NCBI RefSeq assembly: GCF_007747795.1
Contig: NZ_CP036275.1
Span: 3,402,001-3,466,000 of the forward strand
Length of the DNA: 64,000 nt
Direction: 5' to 3'
Origin: Maioricimonas rarisocia
GTDB lineage: Bacteria > Planctomycetota > Planctomycetia > Planctomycetales > Planctomycetaceae
The position numbers and the translations under genes are program-made. The notes under the pieces were generated by a model. It had not been told where the DNA came from. It searched no databases and saw only the letters and a program-made list of their open reading frames with translations. Positions 25,530 to 35,290 of the stretch are shown here, piece after piece. Positions within the stretch are counted from its first letter, which is position 1. Each line of letters begins with the position of its first letter.

Positions 25530-26948
25530 TTGTCGAACCAGACCGCGCAAGCCGAAGAACTTGCAGACCCGCCCGGGGCCTCCTGCTGCTGGTGGATCGG
25601 GCCGGCATTCTTCGCGCTGTCGCTGACGGCACTGCTGGTTCACTTCGCGACAAAGTACGGCCTGGACGTCCCTCCCTCCGCCACCGGGGACGAGCCGAGC
25701 TACGACTCGATCGGCTGGGAGCTGAGCCAGGGACGTGGGTACCGCATCGACTACTCGAACGAGCAGTTCCTCGAGCCTTACCTCGAAGCCTCCCGCTCCG
25801 CCGACCCTCCCCTGCCCATTCCTGAAGGACGGGACGGCCCGACCGCACTGCGACCACCGCTGTTTCCGCTGGTGATTGCCGGGACTGACCTACTGTTCGG
25901 CCGGCAGTTTTGGGTGATCCGGGTGGTCAACTGTCTCGCCATGGCCGCGACGTGCGGGCTGATCGCTCACTTCGCCTGTCGGCTGACCGGTGCAATCCCT
26001 GCCGTCGTGATGGCATTCGGCTTCCTCATTCTCGACGTCCGCACGCGGCTCTACGCGCGGGCCATCCTGACCGAAGCACTTGCCTGCCTGCTCGTGGCCG
26101 GGATGACGGCGGCATTGCTGCGGTATCGCGGGACCGGCGGCTGGAAGAACGTGGTCGTGGCGGGGCTCTGTCTGGGCGTGGCCGTCCTCGACCGGCCGAT
26201 GCTGGTCGTTTGGCTGCCGGTCGTCGCCCTGCTGGTCGTTCTGTGCAAACCGTCGAGGCCGGCGGGCGGCGTGCCACCGCTCTTCAGATGGGTGCCACGG
26301 CTTTCCGAGTGGGTGCCACGTCTCTGTGAGCCGTGTAGCCGAGTTTCTCTTTTCCTCATCGCAGCCAGTATCGTGGTCGTCCCCTGGATGGCCTGGAACT
26401 GCGTGCGGCTGGACGCCTTCAAGCCGCTCGGCACGCAGGGAATGATCGAACTGCCGGCCGGCTTCAGCGATGCGGCGTGGGAGAACCGCGGCATCTGGCG
26501 GCTGCAGCCGGAGGATGAGTGTCTCGCTGATGTCGAGAGCCGTGGGTTGTCGGGACTGCAGTGGGAGGTGGCTCTCGCGGACTGCCGGCGGGAGAAAGCC
26601 GTCGAATGGATCCGCACGAACCCGGGCCGGTCGATCCTGCTGGGAGTCATGAAGATCGGCCAGGAACTGCGTCCGCGAACCGTCTGGCAGGGCGTGCTGC
26701 TCGTGCTGGCTGTCGTCGGCGCCTTTGCCATGACTGACCGACGGGGGGCGCTGCTCCTTGTCGGCATTGTTGCCGCCCAGTTGCTGGCGATCGCAATGAC
26801 CTGGTCGGTCGAAGGGCGTTTCATGGTGCCGCTCCAGTTTCCGGTGTACATTCTGGCTTCCTGCGGGCTGGGCCGGCTTCTGTTGTCTTTCGGGCTCGCG
26901 AAACGACGCGGACTGTCTGCTGTCGAAGCCGAACGCGAACTGAAATGA
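25530..26948 (+). CDS. GT39/ArnT-like polytopic membrane glycosyltransferase
   Basis: A 472-residue polytopic protein of the PMT/ArnT type. After helix 1 (about 22-42) comes the short extracytoplasmic TGDEPSYDSIGWEL segment, which holds the acidic residues that bind the lipid-linked sugar donor in this family. Ten or so membrane helices follow. It probably transfers a sugar from a polyprenyl-phosphate carrier to an unknown acceptor. Start TTG 25530 has GGAG 9 bases upstream. Residues 248-269 are three 7-residue units (VPPLFRW, VPRLSEW, VPRLCEP) encoded by a 21-bp tandem repeat (26271-26335) whose relatives are intergenic elsewhere in the window. The frame is preserved. Confidence 0.75.
   Translation: MSNQTAQAEELADPPGASCCWWIGPAFFALSLTALLVHFATKYGLDVPPSATGDEPSYDSIGWELSQGRGYRIDYSNEQFLEPYLEASRSADPPLPIPEGRDGPTALRPPLFPLVIAGTDLLFGRQFWVIRVVNCLAMAATCGLIAHFACRLTGAIPAVVMAFGFLILDVRTRLYARAILTEALACLLVAGMTAALLRYRGTGGWKNVVVAGLCLGVAVLDRPMLVVWLPVVALLVVLCKPSRPAGGVPPLFRWVPRLSEWVPRLCEPCSRVSLFLIAASIVVVPWMAWNCVRLDAFKPLGTQGMIELPAGFSDAAWENRGIWRLQPEDECLADVESRGLSGLQWEVALADCRREKAVEWIRTNPGRSILLGVMKIGQELRPRTVWQGVLLVLAVVGAFAMTDRRGALLLVGIVAAQLLAIAMTWSVEGRFMVPLQFPVYILASCGLGRLLLSFGLAKRRGLSAVEAERELK
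26271..26335 (+). repeat. In-frame 21-bp tandem repeat inside a coding region
   Basis: Three units begin GTGCCAC at 26271, 26292 and 26313, exactly 21 bases apart; the last ends TCTCTGTGAGCCGTG. They belong to the same family as the intergenic repeats at 45836-45866 and 52121-52226. Confidence 0.85.
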
Positions 26949-26952
26949 GGTG

Positions 26953-28398
26953 ATGCACGTGCGCTTGCTGCTCACTCTGCTCCTGACCACCCTGATCCCA
27001 CTCCTTGCCGACGGACAAGAAACGCTCGCGGCCGACGAGCCGCTGAATGTGCTGTTCATCGCCGCCGACGACCTCAACACGACCCTCGGCTGTTATGGGG
27101 ACCGGCAGGTTCAGACGCCGCACATCGATCGGCTTGCTGCCGAGGGGCTGCTGTTCGAGCGGGCATACTGTCAGCAGGCGGTCTGCAATCCGACGCGGGC
27201 TTCGCTGCTGTCAGGAAGACGACCAGATACGATTCGCGTCTGGAATCTCCGGGCCGATTTCCGCACCGCCATTCCTGATGCCGTGACCCTGCCGCAGCAC
27301 TTCAAGCAGAACGGCTATCACACCCAGGCGATCGGAAAAATCTACCACAACATGGGAGATCTGGACGACGAGCCCTCCTGGTCCGTCTCGGCCCAACTGC
27401 ATGCCGGCCGCCATGCCGACGACTACTCGCTGCCCGAGCACAAGGGAAAAGGCAAACCGACGTCAGTTGAGAGTCCTGACGCTCCCGACAACATCTATCG
27501 CGACGGGCAGATCACCGACCTGGCCGTCGAGGCGATCGCCGATCTGGCTGAGCAGCCGTTCTTCCTCGCCGTGGGTTACTGGCGCCCGCATCTGCCGTTT
27601 CTCGCTCCACAGAAATACTGGGACCGGTACGATGCCGCCGCTCTGACGCTGCCATCGCCGCTGGCTCCGCCTGAAGACGTTCCAGCCATTGCGCTTCACG
27701 ATTCGCGCGAACTGCGGGGGTACGGCGTCAAGCAGCCGTTCCCACTGCCGGAGGACGTCCATCGTGAACTGCTGCACGGGTATCTGGCCAGCATCACGTA
27801 CCTGGATGCCCAGATCGGCCGGCTGATGCAGGCTCTTGAAGAGAACGGCCTGGCGGATCGCACCGTGGTGGTCTTCTGGTCGGATCATGGATTCCACCTC
27901 GGTCAGCACAGCCTGTGGTGCAAGACGTCCGACTTCGAGCTGGATGCCCGCGTCCCGTTGATCGTGCGTCCACCGAAGTACGCCCGGGCCGGCTCGCGGA
28001 CCCGCGGCCTGGTCGAGCTGGTCGACCTGTACCCCTCGCTGGCTGAGCTGTGTGATCTGGACGTGCCGGAGGGCCTCGAAGGGACCAGCTTCGCCCCGCT
28101 ACTGGACGATCCCTCCCGGCCGTGGAAGAAGGCCGCTTTCACGCAGCATCCGCGCCCCGCGTACTACAGGGGGAAGCCGGACGTGATGGGCTATTCGATG
28201 CGGACCGACCGGTTCCGCTACACCGAATGGCAAGACTGGAAGGATGGGGGAGTCGTGGCACGCGAGTTGTACGACCACCAGAATGACCCGGACGAGACCG
28301 TGAATCTGGCCGGGCGGGACGAGTTCCGCGAGACGGTTGACGCGCTGCAGGTTCAGCTGAAGCGTGGCTGGAGTGCGGCAGTTCCACAAAAGAAATGA
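26953..28398 (+). CDS. Sulfatase, iduronate-2-sulfatase-like
   Basis: A 481-residue exported sulfatase. The signal peptide (about 1-20) is followed by the metal pair Asp39-Asp40, then the formylglycine motif CNPTR with Cys78 in AVCNPTRASLLSG, to be converted by a maturase not in the window. FWSDHGFHLGQHSLWCK is the block typical of iduronate-2-sulfatase-like enzymes (S1_7-type), which remove sulfate from sulfated polysaccharides. The start is uncertain: GTG 26950, ATG 26953 and GTG 26959 are all in frame, and GAGG at 26947-26950 favours the later ones. It begins 4 bases after the GT39-like gene, so the two are co-transcribed. Confidence 0.92.
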   Translation: MHVRLLLTLLLTTLIPLLADGQETLAADEPLNVLFIAADDLNTTLGCYGDRQVQTPHIDRLAAEGLLFERAYCQQAVCNPTRASLLSGRRPDTIRVWNLRADFRTAIPDAVTLPQHFKQNGYHTQAIGKIYHNMGDLDDEPSWSVSAQLHAGRHADDYSLPEHKGKGKPTSVESPDAPDNIYRDGQITDLAVEAIADLAEQPFFLAVGYWRPHLPFLAPQKYWDRYDAAALTLPSPLAPPEDVPAIALHDSRELRGYGVKQPFPLPEDVHRELLHGYLASITYLDAQIGRLMQALEENGLADRTVVVFWSDHGFHLGQHSLWCKTSDFELDARVPLIVRPPKYARAGSRTRGLVELVDLYPSLAELCDLDVPEGLEGTSFAPLLDDPSRPWKKAAFTQHPRPAYYRGKPDVMGYSMRTDRFRYTEWQDWKDGGVVARELYDHQNDPDETVNLAGRDEFRETVDALQVQLKRGWSAAVPQKK

Positions 28399-28513
28399 TT
28401 GTGTGAAGATGCGCAAAGTGCTTCTGCTGCAATCGTTACGGGCGATGGGTGGGGCGGTTGAAACGCCGGGTCTGTATTGACGTAACCGTTGCAGGACGAT
28501 AGGAAGTTTCCCG

Positions 28514-28939
28514 ATGAACGTGCAGCCGACGTCGGTTTTTGTCTACGGCACACTGATGCGTGGCGATTGTCGACATCGCGTTCTGGCGGGCCAGGCGTTT
28601 CTGGGGGAGGCCAGAACAGTGAGTCGGTACCGGATGTTCGACATCGGCAGCTATCCCGGGCTCGTGGAGTCTGACGATGGTCTGCGGATCGAGGGGGAAG
28701 TCTATCGCGTGGACAAAGACTGTCTGCGGATGCTCGATCAGGTGGAAGGTGTCGATCACGGTCTGTACGCACGACGGCGAATTCATCTCGAGGCTCCCTT
28801 CGCCACGCAGCCGGTCGAAGGGTACCTCTATCTTCGCAGCACACAGGGGCTGAAAGATTGCGGGAAGCGCTGGCACGGTGCTTCACGCAGCGAGACATGG
28901 GCCGGCGGACCCCCTCCCGCCCCACCAGCGACAATGTAG
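28514..28939 (+). CDS. Gamma-glutamylcyclotransferase/AIG2-like protein
   Basis: A 141-residue protein of the GGCT/AIG2 fold. It has VFVYGTLMRGDCRH at residues 8-21 (the YGTL substrate loop), YPGLVES, the probable catalytic Glu in IEGEVYRVD, and YLYLR. Enzymes of this fold release 5-oxoproline from gamma-glutamyl amines, but small bacterial members have few assigned substrates. Start ATG 28514 follows AGGAAG. A Gly/Pro-rich tail of about 20 residues is not conserved. It lies just upstream of a YheT-like hydrolase. Confidence 0.85.
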   Translation: MNVQPTSVFVYGTLMRGDCRHRVLAGQAFLGEARTVSRYRMFDIGSYPGLVESDDGLRIEGEVYRVDKDCLRMLDQVEGVDHGLYARRRIHLEAPFATQPVEGYLYLRSTQGLKDCGKRWHGASRSETWAGGPPPAPPATM

Positions 28940-29047
28940 TAGGTGTCAACGACAACCGGAGTGCCGGTTCGCGGCACGTGGGGCGACCCCGTGTCTGGCC
29001 GGCGTTTCGAGACCGCGGCCAGGACGGCTGGCGACGAGAACTTGTCA

Positions 29048-30073
29048 ATGCAGAATTCGTCTGTCCCGGAGTTCATTCCGCATCCCTTGTTGTGGTCCGG
29101 GCATGCCCAGACAATCGCCGCAGCGTGGCTTCCGACGCGAAGTCGCGTGGCCGGCCGGACGACCCGGCATGCTGTCGACGTCTCGGAAGGTGATCGCGTC
29201 GTCATCCATGAGGACTGCCCCGCGACCTGGTCGCCCGGCGATCGCGTGGCTGTGCTGGTACATGGTCTGTGCGGCTCGTATGCCAGCGGCTACATGGTCC
29301 GGACGGCCTCGAAGCTGATGGCCCGGGGCGTGCGAACGTTCCGGATGGATCTGCGGGGCTGTGGTGCCGGGCGCAACCTGGCGGCAAATCCTTACCACGG
29401 TGGCCGTTCCGATGATGTCGGGCACGTGTTGACCCACGTCAGCCAGCTCTGTGAAGGGTCGCCGATTGCCGCGGCCGGGTTCTCGCTGGGCGGAAGTCTG
29501 CTGCTGAGGCTGATCGGTGAATCTTCGCCACTGGTTCCGCCACAACTGATCAAGGCCGCCGCGGTCAACGCGCCGCTCGACCTGAAGCGTTGCTCGCTGT
29601 CGCTGAAGCACTCTGCCGGCGGTCGTTATGACCGCTACCTGGCCCGACTGATGTTCGAGCAGGTCCGTGGGACCCGATTGTGGCGGGCCGATGTCCCGCT
29701 GGCCCGACGTGGTTCTCCACCGTCGCGGGTGACGGAATTCGACGACCTGTACACCGCGCCGGTCACTGGATACCGGGATGCGCTTCACTACTACGAGGAG
29801 TGCAGTGCCTCCCCCTACGTCGGGCAGATCGAGATTCCGACGCTGATGATCGCCTCCCGTGATGACCCGCTCGTGCCGATCGGCGTTTACGAGGACGTTG
29901 ACGTCTCGCCGGCGGTCAATATGGTGCTCAGTGAGCGGGGGGGCCATCTGGGGTACATCACCGGCCGAACGACCGACCCGGACCGTCGCTGGATGGACTG
30001 GCGGATCGTCGAGTGGCTCACGAGCCCCGCCGACATCGCTGTCGCGTCACGCCATCTCCGCGCTGTCGGGTAA
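29048..30073 (+). CDS. Alpha/beta hydrolase, YheT family
   Basis: A 341-residue alpha/beta hydrolase of the YheT/ABHD1-3 group. It opens PHPLLWSGHAQTI (the family N-terminal NxHxQT-like block), then LVHGLCGS (oxyanion loop), the nucleophile in AAGFSLGGSL, an acid in IASRDDPLVP, and the His in SERGGHLGYI. Family members are presumed esterases or lipases of unknown substrate. The frame is open upstream to GTG 28943, but similarity begins after ATG 29048, which is taken as start. There is no signal peptide. Confidence 0.88.
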   Translation: MQNSSVPEFIPHPLLWSGHAQTIAAAWLPTRSRVAGRTTRHAVDVSEGDRVVIHEDCPATWSPGDRVAVLVHGLCGSYASGYMVRTASKLMARGVRTFRMDLRGCGAGRNLAANPYHGGRSDDVGHVLTHVSQLCEGSPIAAAGFSLGGSLLLRLIGESSPLVPPQLIKAAAVNAPLDLKRCSLSLKHSAGGRYDRYLARLMFEQVRGTRLWRADVPLARRGSPPSRVTEFDDLYTAPVTGYRDALHYYEECSASPYVGQIEIPTLMIASRDDPLVPIGVYEDVDVSPAVNMVLSERGGHLGYITGRTTDPDRRWMDWRIVEWLTSPADIAVASRHLRAVG

Positions 30074-30280
30074 GACCGGGCCCTCGGTTTCCGGGCTGGC
30101 CTCTCGAGAGGCGGGGCGGATTCTGGTTCCTCGAGTGACGCCCTGCTGCGCCGGCCGCTTCGTCGCGGTCGAGGCGATGCGTTGATCGCTCAGGGGATTG
30201 GCCGATTGGTCCGATCGCTGCTGGCGGGCATGAAATCATCAGCTGCGGCGAGTATAATCGGGCCTTACCGAAGGATCTGC

Positions 30281-31288
30281 ATGATGTCCCAGAGCAATCT
30301 GTTCCCGCTGGTTGATGCGCCCGAAGCGCCGTACGAAGATCCCCTCGACCTGATGGACGAGATCGAGCGGCTCAAGGTCGAGCGCGACGCCAGTATTCTT
30401 GCGCACTACTACGTCGATGGCGAGATTCAGGATATTGCCGACTACGTCGGGGATTCCCTGAAGCTGGCCCGTGATGCGACGAATGTGAAGACGTCGACGA
30501 TCGTCTTTTCCGGCGTCCACTTCATGGCCGAGTCGGCAAAGATCATGAATCCGGAAAAGCGCGTGCTGATTCCGGATCTGCTGGCCGGCTGTTCGCTCGC
30601 CGACAGCTGCCCTCCGGACAAGCTGGCCGCATTTCAGGAGAAGCTCCGGGCCGAAGGGCACGACTTCGAGACGGTCGCTTACATCAACACCAGCGCCGCG
30701 GTGAAATCGCTGTGCGACTGGATCGTCACCAGCGGTAACGCCCGCGAACTGATCGAGCAGAAAGTCCCGCGGGACAAGGAGATCCTGTTCGTTCCCGACC
30801 AGCATCTCGGCCGTTACCTGATGGAAGTAACCGGCCGCGAGATGATTCTGTGGCCCGGTTCCTGCATGGTGCACGAGATCTTCAGCCTGCAGGATATGCT
30901 GCGTGCGAAGCGGAAGAATCCCGGCAGCCAGGTGCTGGCGCATCCGGAGTGTCCGGAAAACATTCTGCACGCTGCGGACTTTGTCGGCGGGACCGAAAAG
31001 ATGCGACGACATGTCGCCTCGATTTCTGAGCCGACGACGTTTCTCGTAGCGACGGAAGTCAATATGATCCACCCGCTGAAGCTTGCCGCACCGCAGCACG
31101 AGTTCGTCCCGGTGCCGGGCATCATGGCGGACAGTGGCGAAACGTGCGCCTGCAACCGCTGCCCGCACATGGCGAGGAACACGTTGCAGAAAGTCCGTGA
31201 CTGTCTCAGGGACGGGCAGCCGGAGATCGAATGGCAGAGCTACTTCGATCGTGCCAGGGAAGTTTTGGAACGGAGTCTGTTGAACTAG
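30281..31288 (+). CDS. nadA: Quinolinate synthase NadA
   Basis: NadA (335 aa) condenses iminoaspartate with dihydroxyacetone phosphate to quinolinate in de novo NAD synthesis, using a [4Fe-4S] cluster. [16 protein letters not shown], the cluster cysteine region [18 protein letters not shown] and the last cysteine block CACNRCPHM are all visible. ATG 30281 is chosen because AAGGA lies 5 bases upstream. No nadB or nadC is adjacent. It is followed after 112 bases by gltA on the same strand, with no clear terminator between. Confidence 0.94.
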   Translation: MMSQSNLFPLVDAPEAPYEDPLDLMDEIERLKVERDASILAHYYVDGEIQDIADYVGDSLKLARDATNVKTSTIVFSGVHFMAESAKIMNPEKRVLIPDLLAGCSLADSCPPDKLAAFQEKLRAEGHDFETVAYINTSAAVKSLCDWIVTSGNARELIEQKVPRDKEILFVPDQHLGRYLMEVTGREMILWPGSCMVHEIFSLQDMLRAKRKNPGSQVLAHPECPENILHAADFVGGTEKMRRHVASISEPTTFLVATEVNMIHPLKLAAPQHEFVPVPGIMADSGETCACNRCPHMARNTLQKVRDCLRDGQPEIEWQSYFDRAREVLERSLLN

Positions 31289-31400
31289 CCGCTGACGGGA
31301 GGTTTCGGCCGCGGATCGGGCAATCGCTTGCCCACGCGTCTTGCCGATGGGACCCGCCCGGCACGGCTGATTGCCCCGGACCAGTGACGACTGACTTGCT

Positions 31401-32714
31401 ATGACAGACACGCTGACGGTCACCGACAATCGCACCGGAAAAACGTACGAGATCCCGATTACGGACGGGACAATCCGGGCGATGGAGCTCAGGCAGATCA
31501 AGGTCAACGACGACGACTTCGGTCTGATGACCTACGATCCCGGCTACGTGAATACCGCGTCCACGCGCAGTTCGATCACGTACATCGACGGTGGCAAGGG
31601 AATTCTGCGGTACCGCGGCTATCCCATCGAACAGCTCGCCGAAGAGAGCACGTTCGTCGAAGTCGCCTACCTGCTGCTGCACGGCGAACTGCCGACCGAA
31701 ACCCAGCTCAACGAGTGGGAATACGAAACAAAGCAGCACACGGTCGTCCATGAGAACATCAAGCGGCAGATGGAGGCGTTTCGCTACGACGCGCATCCGA
31801 TGGGGATGCTGACCAGCACCGTCGCCGCCCTCTCCACGTTCTACCCGGAAGCGAAGAACGTCAAGGATCCTGCCAACCGGATGCTGCAGATCCGTCGGCT
31901 GATCGCCAAGGTCCCGACGATTGCCGCGTTCACCTATCGCCACAGCCTCGGCCACCCGTACACCTATCCGAACAACGAGCTGAGCTACACGGCGAACTTC
32001 CTGTCGATGATGTTCAAGATGTCGGACAACTTCTACGAGCCGCACCCTGCTCTGGTGCGGGCTCTGGATGTCCTGTTCATCCTGCACGCCGACCACGAAC
32101 AGAATTGCTCGACCAGCACGATGCGGGCGATCGGCTCCTCGCACGCCGACCCGTACAGTGCCCTGGCTGGCTCGGCAGCAGCCCTTTACGGCCCGCTGCA
32201 TGGTGGTGCCAACGAAGCCGTCCTGCGAATGCTGACCCAGATCGGCGACGTCAAGAACGTTCCCGACTTCATCTCGCGGGTGAAGAACGGCGAAGGCCGG
32301 CTGATGGGCTTCGGCCACCGTGTGTACAAGAACTACGATCCCCGCGCGCGGATCATCAAGCAGGTCGCCGACGAAGTGTTCGACCTGGTCGGCCGCAACC
32401 CCCTGCTCGACATCGCTCTCGAACTCGAGAGGATCGCACTTGAGGACGATTACTTCGTCTCGCGGCGCCTGTATCCCAACGTCGATTTCTACTCCGGGCT
32501 GATCTACCAGGCGATGGGGCTGCCGGTCACCATGTTCCCGGTGATGTTCGCCATCCCGCGGACCGCCGGCTGGCTGGCTCAGTGGAACGAAATGCTCGAA
32601 GATCCGGACCAGCGGATCGCCCGTCCGCGGCAGATCTACACCGGCTCCGACGAGCGGGAGTACGTGCACCTCGCTCATCGCCGCGGCGGCTACCTGATGC
32701 CCCACGAAAAATAG
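31401..32714 (+). CDS. gltA: Citrate synthase
   Basis: A 437-residue citrate synthase of the type II (Gram-negative, hexameric) length class. It condenses acetyl-CoA and oxaloacetate at the head of the TCA cycle. Catalytic segments: HADHEQNCSTS, GPLHGGANEAVLRML, GFGHRVYKNYDPRA (His and Asp), and the arginine-containing C-terminal block ARPRQIYTG. The N-terminal domain with YIDGGKGILRYRGYPIEQLA is present. ATG 31401 is the natural start. The next gene, a PmoA-family protein, begins 180 bases on, after a hairpin. Confidence 0.96.
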   Translation: MTDTLTVTDNRTGKTYEIPITDGTIRAMELRQIKVNDDDFGLMTYDPGYVNTASTRSSITYIDGGKGILRYRGYPIEQLAEESTFVEVAYLLLHGELPTETQLNEWEYETKQHTVVHENIKRQMEAFRYDAHPMGMLTSTVAALSTFYPEAKNVKDPANRMLQIRRLIAKVPTIAAFTYRHSLGHPYTYPNNELSYTANFLSMMFKMSDNFYEPHPALVRALDVLFILHADHEQNCSTSTMRAIGSSHADPYSALAGSAAALYGPLHGGANEAVLRMLTQIGDVKNVPDFISRVKNGEGRLMGFGHRVYKNYDPRARIIKQVADEVFDLVGRNPLLDIALELERIALEDDYFVSRRLYPNVDFYSGLIYQAMGLPVTMFPVMFAIPRTAGWLAQWNEMLEDPDQRIARPRQIYTGSDEREYVHLAHRRGGYLMPHEK

Positions 32715-32847
32715 CAGTCACCGTATCGTCACGCTGTTCCGTCGGCGCCGGTTGATTGTCGCAGCGACGCGCACGAGTCCGTCATGGTGTGGTCCGCACC
32801 CGGATCGCCCGTGGCGGTGTGCCTGCGTCGCTCGCGGTCGTTGCGAT

Positions 32848-32886
32848 TTGAACGGGCGTCGCGAGGAAGCCGTCCCGCCCGTTCAA
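32848..32886 (+). promoter_or_regulatory. Hairpin overlapping the Shine-Dalgarno of the PmoA-family gene
   Basis: TTGAACGGGCG and CGCCCGTTCAA form an 11-bp perfect stem with a 17-base loop. The last two A of the 3' arm are the first bases of the AAGG (32885-32888) before ATG 32895. It may be a T-less terminator of gltA, or may limit translation of the next gene. Confidence 0.45.
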
Positions 32887-32894
32887 GGTAAACA

Positions 32895-33848
32895 ATGATG
32901 CCGGATTACGCCCCGCCCCGCTGCGAACTCCTGCCGCTGCCGGACCACCAGGTGGCATTTCTCGTCGAAGGCGCGGAGCGGACGAGATGGCACTACGGTG
33001 GGCAGTACCCGCGGCCGTTCCTGTACCCGCTGCTGGGGCCCAGTTCGGGCACGTCGCTGACCCGCATGGGCCACCCGGGGGCGGAGAATCACGAACATCA
33101 CCGCTCCGTCTGGTTTGCTCATCACAAACTGCTGGGCATTAACTTCTGGGGCGACAACACCGACGCCCGAATCCGCCAGCAGCACTGGCTCGTCTACGAA
33201 GATGGGGACGAGCAGTCGATCATGGCGGTCCGGCTCGGCTGGTACGACGGCCACGATCCGCAACCGCTCGTCGATCAGGATGCGATCATCGCGCTGCGGC
33301 CCCTGAGCGACGGCGAATACGCGCTCGACATTCAGTCGACGTTCCGGCCGCGGGCCGACTCGATCGAGTTTCAGCAATCCAACTTCGGCTTCCTCGCAGT
33401 CCGGATGGCAAAGAGCATCTCGGCCCACTTCGGCGGCGGCACAATCACGAGCAGCGAAGGTGGCGTCGGAGAGAAGGCCATCTTCGGTACAGCGGCCCGC
33501 TGGATGGATTATTCCGGACCAGTTCGCGTTGCCGGCGATCCGGCCAGAACCGTCGTCGAGGGGATCACGTACTTCGATCATCCCGGCAACCCCCATCATC
33601 CGGCGAAGTGGCACGTTCGTGAAGATGGCTGGATGGGAGCCTCCGCCTGTCGGGACGAACCCCTTCTTGCCACCCGCCAGTCGCCGCTGAAGCTGCGGTA
33701 TCTGCTCCACATTCACTCCGGGGGAGCCGACGCCGAGCGGGCCGAACGACTCTTCGAGGATTGGCAGGACTGGCCTGCCTGGAACGTCGTCAAATCAACG
33801 CGGCCCCATCGGCAGTACGACCTGCAAGAGCTGGAACAACATGGCTGA
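32895..33848 (+). CDS. PmoA-family (DUF6807) protein
   Basis: A 317-residue protein with the DUF6807/PmoA signature: RPFLYPLLGPSSGTSLTR, then HPGAENHEHHRSVWFAHH, and GITYFDHPGNPHHPAKWHVR near the C-terminus. It is His-rich in two conserved blocks. These proteins are abundant in planctomycetes and are automatically named after a putative methane-monooxygenase subunit, but no such enzyme is present. The real function is unknown, with a carbohydrate-related role sometimes suggested. No signal peptide. ATG 32895 follows AAGG. Its stop overlaps the truD start by 8 bases. Confidence 0.85.
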   Translation: MMPDYAPPRCELLPLPDHQVAFLVEGAERTRWHYGGQYPRPFLYPLLGPSSGTSLTRMGHPGAENHEHHRSVWFAHHKLLGINFWGDNTDARIRQQHWLVYEDGDEQSIMAVRLGWYDGHDPQPLVDQDAIIALRPLSDGEYALDIQSTFRPRADSIEFQQSNFGFLAVRMAKSISAHFGGGTITSSEGGVGEKAIFGTAARWMDYSGPVRVAGDPARTVVEGITYFDHPGNPHHPAKWHVREDGWMGASACRDEPLLATRQSPLKLRYLLHIHSGGADAERAERLFEDWQDWPAWNVVKSTRPHRQYDLQELEQHG

Positions 33849-34923
33849 ATCACTCGCGGACTCCGTTAATGGAGCCGTCACGTACACGACCGCGGATCTG
33901 CCGGGGATCGGTGGCGTGCTCAAGCACGAACCGGAAGACTTCGTCGTCGAGGAGATTCCCACCTACGAGCCGAGCGGCGAGGGGGAACACCTGTTTCTGT
34001 GGGTCGAGAAGCAGGATGTCGCGGCGGAGCAGCTCGTCGGGTACCTCTCGAAGGCGCTGGGAGTTGGCCGCAATTCGATCGGCGTCGCGGGCCTGAAGGA
34101 CCGCCGGGCCGTCACCCGGCAGTACGTCTCGGTGCCGGCTGGCGTCGAAGAGAAGGCGGCTGCCGGCATCGACACCCACGACATTCGCGTCCTCAAGGCA
34201 GTCCGTCACCGCAACAAGCTTCACACTGGCCATCTGCAGGGGAACCGCTTCGAAATCGTGGTTCGCAACGTCAGTGAGGATGCGCTGGCGCGAGCACAGG
34301 CCATTGGCGAAGAGGTCAGCCGCAAGGGATTCCCGAACCGATTCGGTACCCAGCGATTCGGTAGAGAGAACGAGACGCTCAAGCTCGGGCTGGCACTGCT
34401 GCAGGGAAAGAAGTCGCCGCACGAGATCGCTCCCGGCCGGCGGAAGTTTCTGTCGAGACTGGCCCTGACCGCGGTTCAGTCAGCACTGTTCAACGCGGTT
34501 CTCGACGCCCGGGCTGCCGACGGGACACTGCAAACCGTTCTGCCCGGCGACGTCATGCAGAAAGTGACCAGCGGCGGCTGCTTCGTCTCCACCGAGAAGG
34601 ACGTGGATCAGGCACGGTTTGATCGTCGCGAGATCGTTCCAACCGGTCCGCTGTTCGGCGTGAAGATGAAGCCGGCGGGCGGAGAAGTCGCGGAGCGCGA
34701 GCAGCAGGTGCTGGATCGGTTCGAATTGCCGGCCCAGCAGTTCGCGGCCGTGCGACGCCAGCTTCCCGGTGCCCGACGGGCATTGCTGGCCTGGCCGAAA
34801 GATCTCGAGATTGACGAAGTCCCCGAGGGGATCCGGTTCCGCTTTGCACTCAGCTCCGGCGTCTACGCGACGGCAATGCTCCGTGAATTCATGAAGTCCG
34901 AAGCGACGGACGACGGTTCCTGA
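33841..34923 (+). CDS. truD: tRNA pseudouridine(13) synthase TruD
   Basis: TruD (360 aa) converts U13 to pseudouridine in tRNA-Glu. The catalytic Asp87 is in GVAGLKDRRAVTRQ, and the TruD-specific motif NRFGTQRFG is at 166-174. An inserted TRUD domain follows, and the protein ends with the [17 protein letters not shown] block. ATG 33841 overlaps the upstream PmoA-family gene by 8 bases, so translation is probably coupled though the functions are unrelated. Its 3' end overlaps a convergent small membrane-protein gene by 61 bases. Confidence 0.95.
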   Translation: MAESLADSVNGAVTYTTADLPGIGGVLKHEPEDFVVEEIPTYEPSGEGEHLFLWVEKQDVAAEQLVGYLSKALGVGRNSIGVAGLKDRRAVTRQYVSVPAGVEEKAAAGIDTHDIRVLKAVRHRNKLHTGHLQGNRFEIVVRNVSEDALARAQAIGEEVSRKGFPNRFGTQRFGRENETLKLGLALLQGKKSPHEIAPGRRKFLSRLALTAVQSALFNAVLDARAADGTLQTVLPGDVMQKVTSGGCFVSTEKDVDQARFDRREIVPTGPLFGVKMKPAGGEVAEREQQVLDRFELPAQQFAAVRRQLPGARRALLAWPKDLEIDEVPEGIRFRFALSSGVYATAMLREFMKSEATDDGS

Positions 34924-35165
34924 ACCGGGCCGTGGCGGCTGGTGTCCCATCGCACGGGGTTGATGATGCCCGACGCGAGTAGCGCGCCGAACAGAAAGCC
35001 CAGGCTCAGCACGACGCGCAGCACCCACAGGCCCCGCTGTTCGCCGAACCAGCCGATCAGGCGACGCCCTTTGGTGGTGTGCGCGAGGATCCACGCTTCG
35101 TTCCACAGCCCGACCAGGCAGAGAATGGCCGTGGCGCCGCCGATGAAGATCTGGTCGTAAGGCAT
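34863..35165 (-). CDS. Small hypothetical membrane protein
   Basis: A 100-residue protein with two membrane helices (about 5-26 and 46-69) and a polar tail. A conserved-looking middle reads [22 protein letters not shown]. No family is recognised with confidence. Its last 61 bases overlap the end of truD on the opposite strand, so the C-terminal tail may be poorly constrained. It faces pdxJ divergently, 125 bases away. Hydrophobic segment spacing and sensible composition favour a real gene. Confidence 0.55.
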   Translation of the reverse strand: MPYDQIFIGGATAILCLVGLWNEAWILAHTTKGRRLIGWFGEQRGLWVLRVVLSLGFLFGALLASGIINPVRWDTSRHGPVQEPSSVASDFMNSRSIAVA

Positions 35166-35290
35166 GGGCCAATTGTAGGCGGCGGGACTTTCGTTTGCGA
35201 CAATGCTGCGAGTGGACTGAGGACGAAGGAACCTCCCGGCCCGCCGTTTCCGGCGCCTGCCGAAGTGTTGAACAACGCGAGGAGACGAGA

